A stretch of 64,000 nt of DNA, taken from the NCBI GenBank assembly GCA_018350325.1, contig JAEVLN010000029.1, forward strand, positions 62,001 to 126,000, written 5' to 3'. The notes under the pieces were generated by a model. The model was not told where the DNA came from. It was given only the letters and a program-made list of their open reading frames with translations, and did not search any database. Below are positions 59,779 to 64,000 of this stretch, piece after piece (position 1 is the first letter of the stretch; every line of letters begins with the position of its first letter). The stretch is from Globodera rostochiensis. Lineage: Eukaryota; Nematoda; Chromadorea; Rhabditida; Heteroderidae. A program made the translations under genes and the position numbers.

Positions 59779-60636
59779 CATCACAAACGTGCTGAGTCGT
59801 TTCGTAAAATGCAAGCATGGGCGTTTCGTAAAAACTGCAAAAAATATATTAACTTTAATGCTAATTTATTTTAACGAATTTTTGCTTTAAGTTGCAAAAA
59901 AATATTGTTCACTTATTGTGGGACTATTTTTTGTTGGACGAAAATCACCGATTATTAAAAATTAAAATCCGGTCTCAACACCTCAGTTTCCTATTTTGTC
60001 AAATTTGAAATTGGCAAAATTTTTGCTATTTACATAACAAAAGAAAATTTTTTTCAAAAAAACCCTTGCCCGTAGCCCTTGCCCGTGACATTTGAAAACC
60101 CCGATATCTAGTTATAATCATATTTATATTACATAAATCGTTGGCAAAAGCGCGAAGATTGTGACAATAGCTTTTGCACTTGCCTTCATGATTTTCATGG
60201 CTGTTTCAAACCCAAACTTTGTTTATGGTTTTGTCATACAGTAGTACAAATTTTTAGAGCATGCTTTGTTGGGCAGTTCGAATTTTTGGCGAGAGCTTTA
60301 AAGAGTCGTGACACCTTTGCAAATCATACATGTTTTCAATACTAGAAAAATTGTTTGATAAAATATCTAAATTATTTACATTTATTCGTTATATTAGTTG
60401 CAAGCATTAACGAGTGCGCGTCATGCTTGCAGTTTACGAAACGCCCAATTTGCAGTTTTTACGAAACGCCCTGCTTGCAGTTTTTACGAAACGCCCAATT
60501 TGCAGTTTTTACGAAACGCCCAATTTGCAGTTTTTACGAAACGCCCTGCTTGCAGTTTTTACGAAACGCCCAATTTGCAGTTTTTACGAAACGCCCAATT
60601 TGCAGTTTTTACGAAACGACCTAGCACCATCACAAA
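59779..60636. mobile_element. Foldback element with 25-bp repeat arms, Mutator-like target duplication
   Basis: Perfect 9-bp direct repeats catcacaaa (59779-59787 and 60628-60636) flank an 840-bp element. The ends are inverted: gtgctgagtcgtttcgta on the left and the complement of gtgctaggtcgtttcgta on the right. Each arm is made of the same unit (acgaaacgccc...tgcagttttt on the right, reverse on the left), about two copies on the left and eight on the right. A 9-bp duplication is typical of Mutator-like elements, and repeat-built arms are known from foldback elements. No transposase; the interior is AT-rich with two close cttgcccgt words near 60065-60085. Confidence 0.8.
60433..60620 (+). repeat. 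25-bp tandem array with three-unit higher-order pattern
   Basis: Seven full units plus a partial. Two unit types alternate, ending cccaatttgcag (A) or ccctgcttgcag (B), in the order A-B-A-A-B-A-A, so a 75-bp super-unit is repeated. Since 25 is not a multiple of 3, each reading frame cycles through all three phases every 75 bp and stays open. This explains the overlapping repetitive frames here (89, 109 and 123 codons); they are not evidence of a protein. Confidence 0.9.
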
Positions 60637-61654
60637 GGAGAGTTCATCCAAGAAAGCAGGCCTTATGTATAAAACTATTTATTGTTGTTTTGTTTTGCAA
60701 ATACCAAGCAGTCAAAATCGTAAGACAGGGCAGAAATTTATGAAACTGAAATATAAAAAAACAAAATAAAAAAAAAGTTTAACTGTGATTTTTATACATC
60801 AAAGATAATTTTATAAAACTACTATTTATTTTGTATATAATTGTTATTTGAAATAAAAACTATTTTTATGCCAAAATTAACAAATTTTAAACTTTATTTT
60901 GAGCAATTTTCAAATCAAATTCAATAACAAACTGAAAAATATATTTTTTCAATATAATACATCATAATAAATAAGATTAGATAAAATATGTTTAATTATT
61001 ATCACCACAAAATAGTTTAATTTATTGAATGCTCTGATTTATTAAAATGCCATGTTTTTATCAAATAAATAATAATCGGGGCAACAAAGATGTGCTGTGT
61101 TAGTATTTTTAATCGTTTCATTTTATTGCTTTGTTAACGTTTTTTGGCGATGGATTTTTTGCCACATTTCTTTCGTTCTTTTTATTGTTTCTTTATTTTC
61201 CTCTTTAAATTATTTTAAATTTTATAAACTTCTTTTTACTTACTTTATTTTAGTTTTATTATCTCTTTACCCGCTAGTCGCGACAAAAAGTTTTATACTA
61301 TGCTGTTCGGGCATATAGTTTTACATTGGGTTTTTGAAGAAATATAATAAATGATAGGTAAAATTCCATATCGTGAAAGATTACTAAATCATTTTGTGTA
61401 TATATTTTTATTAATTACAATAAAAATTATGTTCTATTTTATTTTTCAAAATAAGAATTTTAGTTAAATAGATATTTCTCAAAATAAGTATTTAAATGCG
61501 ATGCCAATGGTCCGATTGAACCCTCCGGCAATTGACATGCTACCCTTTATCTTTCCATAAAAATATTCTTGTTATTTTTTATTATACACTATAGTTGCGT
61601 TGAAGCACAACGCCCATTGTCTAGGTGTGTGTATACCGCTATAATGCAGTGCAC
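60637..61654. other. AT-rich DNA, skew switch to T-rich
   Basis: No supported gene. T-rich from about 61.0 kb. Pieces at 61500-61560 (on minus ggagggttcaatcgg) resemble a tRNA B box, but no matching A box at normal distance convinced me. Confidence 0.4.
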
Positions 61655-61900
61655 CTCATAAGTAGTGTACGGCACGGTACGGTATTACCGCGGTATTTTT
61701 TGGTATTACCGATACAGTATACCGACCGAGAAAATTTTGGAGATTTCGTTTTTTTCGGTATCGGTATTTTACCGAAATACCGATACCGAATACCGACCGA
61801 GAAAATTTTTGGCATTTCGGTATTTTTCGGTTATCGATATTATACAGAAATACCGATACCGAATACCGAAAAACCCCATTTGCCAAACACTACTCATAAG
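61655..61900. mobile_element. hAT-type MITE, 230 bp
   Basis: Starts tagtgtacggcacggtac (61663) and ends ccaaacacta (61892), flanked by perfect 8-bp duplications ctcataag (61655-61662, 61893-61900) fitting nTnnnnAn. The body is made of inverted ggtattaccg/ccgataccg words, as in the 4.69 kb element. The three frames that run through it are by-products of the repeat. Confidence 0.85.
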
Positions 61901-62339
61901 TCATATTTTGTAAACTTTTAGGTTTTACTAATATTTCTAATCCGATTTTTTGTTCGACAAAATAGTACGAACTAGATTTATATTTTAGCAATATTTATAT
62001 TGTTTCTTTTCTTGATAAAAAACAAATTTCTTTAATCATGTTCAATTTCAATTGTTTCTTAATTTAAAGGTTTTCGAGTAAACCATTTGAATAGTGGCTT
62101 TATTTGTCTTCTCATGACTATAATATAATAATATTCTGCGTCGGAATTTTTTATAAATATTAACTTAAAATTATTTTAAATCTTATTTTGTGTAAGTTTT
62201 GAAATTGATTTTTATGTGAGGTGATCTCTTGAAAAACTTGTAAAAATGGTGGGAATGGATTTTTTAGTGTCAGCTCGGATTCTATGCCTCAAAAAGATTT
62301 TCTATTCTCAGAATAAAAGATCCATTCTTTTTTTTTGGG

Positions 62340-62760
<421 letters not shown>

Positions 62761-63299
62761 TTAACCCATGCAAAAATGTTGTTCACTCATGATGCGTTCA
62801 TACAATGCCATCCTGTCCGGCAGTTCAAATATTCTTTTGGAAATAGTATTTATTAAATAGTTATTCAAATATAAATTTTAGAACTTTAATTTTGGCATTT
62901 GAAGTTAACAATGATAATTACATTCTTTTTGAACAATAATAATAAAATATAATTTTATTTTAACTTTATTTTATTTTAAATCAAATAATAGTCGCATTAT
63001 TTATAGTAAATTTTTTTTACTTGAAAGTCCGGTCATAAATGATTTTTATAAACTAACGTTATAATTATATTTATTAGTATTTTGTTTGTTAATTGATGTA
63101 TAGGGTTTTGATTTAAATTTAATAACGTATTTATTGTATAACAATCCAAATGCACTTAAATGCTGTGAAACGAAGTTGTTTGCAGTCTCCCGCACCACTA
63201 ATAGTGTTGAGTTTATGCTGTTCATTCGATAGTCTAATTTAGCAAGGATTAAATTAATTTATTTTCTGAATAAAATTTTAATTTTTTATTTATATTCTT
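62761..63299. other. T-rich AT DNA, nothing seen
   Basis: No open frame or repeat that I can support. Confidence 0.45.
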
Positions 63300-63415
63300 T
63301 TTATTTGCCTCGTGTCTCACCATAACGAAACAGGCTCGCCTGCCCGACGCTGTTGGGGAAGCGACAGATGCTTCCGCAAGTCTTCGGCCAGGAGAAGAGT
63401 GATCTAAGTTTCCTC
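63300..63415 (+). other. GC island, possible exon
   Basis: Open in all three plus frames (for example QARLPDAVGEATDASASLRP). It shares acaggctc and agtcttcggc with the island at 34.14-34.19 kb. No acceptor or donor pair is clear. Confidence 0.18.
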
Positions 63416-64000
63416 TTTGCTTTTCATTTGATAATTATTTATTGATTGCAGCTTCTGTTAATTTCAATAATAAATCGCTACTAATTCTTCTTTGGCCCCT
63501 ATGTCTACTGTTTTATGTCTTTTGCACCAGTCAATTAATATTTGTAAGTTTTAGATATATTTATTTGAAAATAAAAGGCAATAATGGTAGGGTTCCCAAT
63601 TTTCTTTGTTTTCGTTTTCGTCGAGTAGTACATGCGGCGCCTTAAAATGTTTAACTTTTAAAAAAGGCCAAAAAGGCGCTTGGCCTTTTATTCCCGCTTA
63701 TGACAATTAGAATTTATGTCATCCTGTCCTTCGGAATAACAATTTGGTTTTGCCGCGACTTGCGCATTTATTTTGTATTGTTTTTCTATCCTCATTATAC
63801 TTTGTCCGTTTTCTTTTATTATTAAGGTTTTCTTCATTTATTATCAACACAAATAATAAAAAATGTTATAAATAGTATTAACCCCGAGGTTCCAACCCTA
63901 TAATATAGAAGGACAAATATATTTGATTATATAGTATTTTTTACAACATTAGTATTTAGGCGCTCTAGATTTAATGATAATATGTTTTTTCATACAATTT
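63416..64000. other. AT-rich DNA to the window end
   Basis: A 67-codon frame (63442-63645) is hydrophobic at first and basic at its end, without splice or promoter support. The palindromic aaaggccaaaaaggcgcttggcctttt lies at 63664-63690 (given here as its description: aaggcc and ggcctt arms). Confidence 0.35.

Noticed and set aside
60433..60620. CRISPR array
   Set aside because: Units are directly adjacent with no unique spacers, in a eukaryotic context.
60355..60769. Repetitive protein encoded by the 25-bp array (89, 109 and 123 codon frames)
   Set aside because: A 25-bp unit cycles all three phases every 75 bp, so all plus frames stay open automatically. The array is the arm of an inverted-repeat element with target duplications.
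61500..61640. tRNA gene
   Set aside because: A B-box-like word is present on minus, but no A box at proper distance and no stems.
61625..61921. 98-, 82- and 76-codon frames
   Set aside because: They run through the palindromic MITE body and are repeat by-products.

Overview
This window looks like AT-rich eukaryotic nuclear DNA, most likely from a nematode or nematode-like invertebrate. The clues are a 51-nt intron with GTAAGA and TTTTTCAG borders (9965-10015), a start codon just after a TTTTTAG acceptor (10448), several TTTTTAG or TTCTCAG acceptors on short exon-like islands, and a dense set of small DNA transposons. No large intact gene, rRNA, bona fide tRNA, CRISPR array or complete transposase is present. 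Base composition was judged by eye, not counted.

Three layers can be read. (1) A very AT-rich matrix whose strand asymmetry changes in blocks: the + strand is A-rich from about 2.5 to 30.5 kb, T-rich from 30.5 to 38.9 kb, A-rich from 39.2 to 60.8 kb and T-rich from 61 kb to the end. (2) GC-richer islands of 50-200 bp scattered through it. Several have an open frame bounded exactly by splice-like signals, mostly on the minus strand in A-rich blocks and on the plus strand in T-rich blocks. This fits short exons in long U-rich introns, but many islands are open in several frames, so individual calls are weak. (3) Mobile and duplicated DNA.

The best gene-like stretch is 9.8-10.9 kb: a small two-membrane-segment gene on the minus strand (9890-10448) with a poly(A) signal, diverging from a 49-codon ORF on the plus strand (10753-10902) with a TATA box 35 bp upstream. 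Other notable pieces are a frame-broken region at 20 kb that faintly recalls uracil-DNA glycosylase, a possible flavin-binding GAGMA motif at 15.15 kb, and splice-bounded islands at 0.8, 8.3, 15.4, 18.0, 34.2, 37.3, 43.5 and 46.3 kb.

The mobile elements are the strongest result. Four hAT-type insertions have 8-bp target duplications fitting nTnnnnAn. Two of these, at 44.8 and 56.7 kb, have GC-rich ends built of short degenerate sub-repeats, share an internal core in opposite orientation, and each carries tRNA-like A and B boxes; a truncated relative at 1.5 kb also carries them. A foldback element at 59.8 kb has a 9-bp target duplication and arms made of a 25-bp repeat in a three-unit higher-order pattern. 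A decayed mariner (25.75-26.69 kb) keeps terminal repeats and a recognisable N-terminal transposase fragment. A 30-bp perfect palindrome flanked by 8-bp direct repeats sits at 27.37 kb. At least seven sets of non-tandem or tandem duplications show how the AT-rich matrix has been copied within the window.
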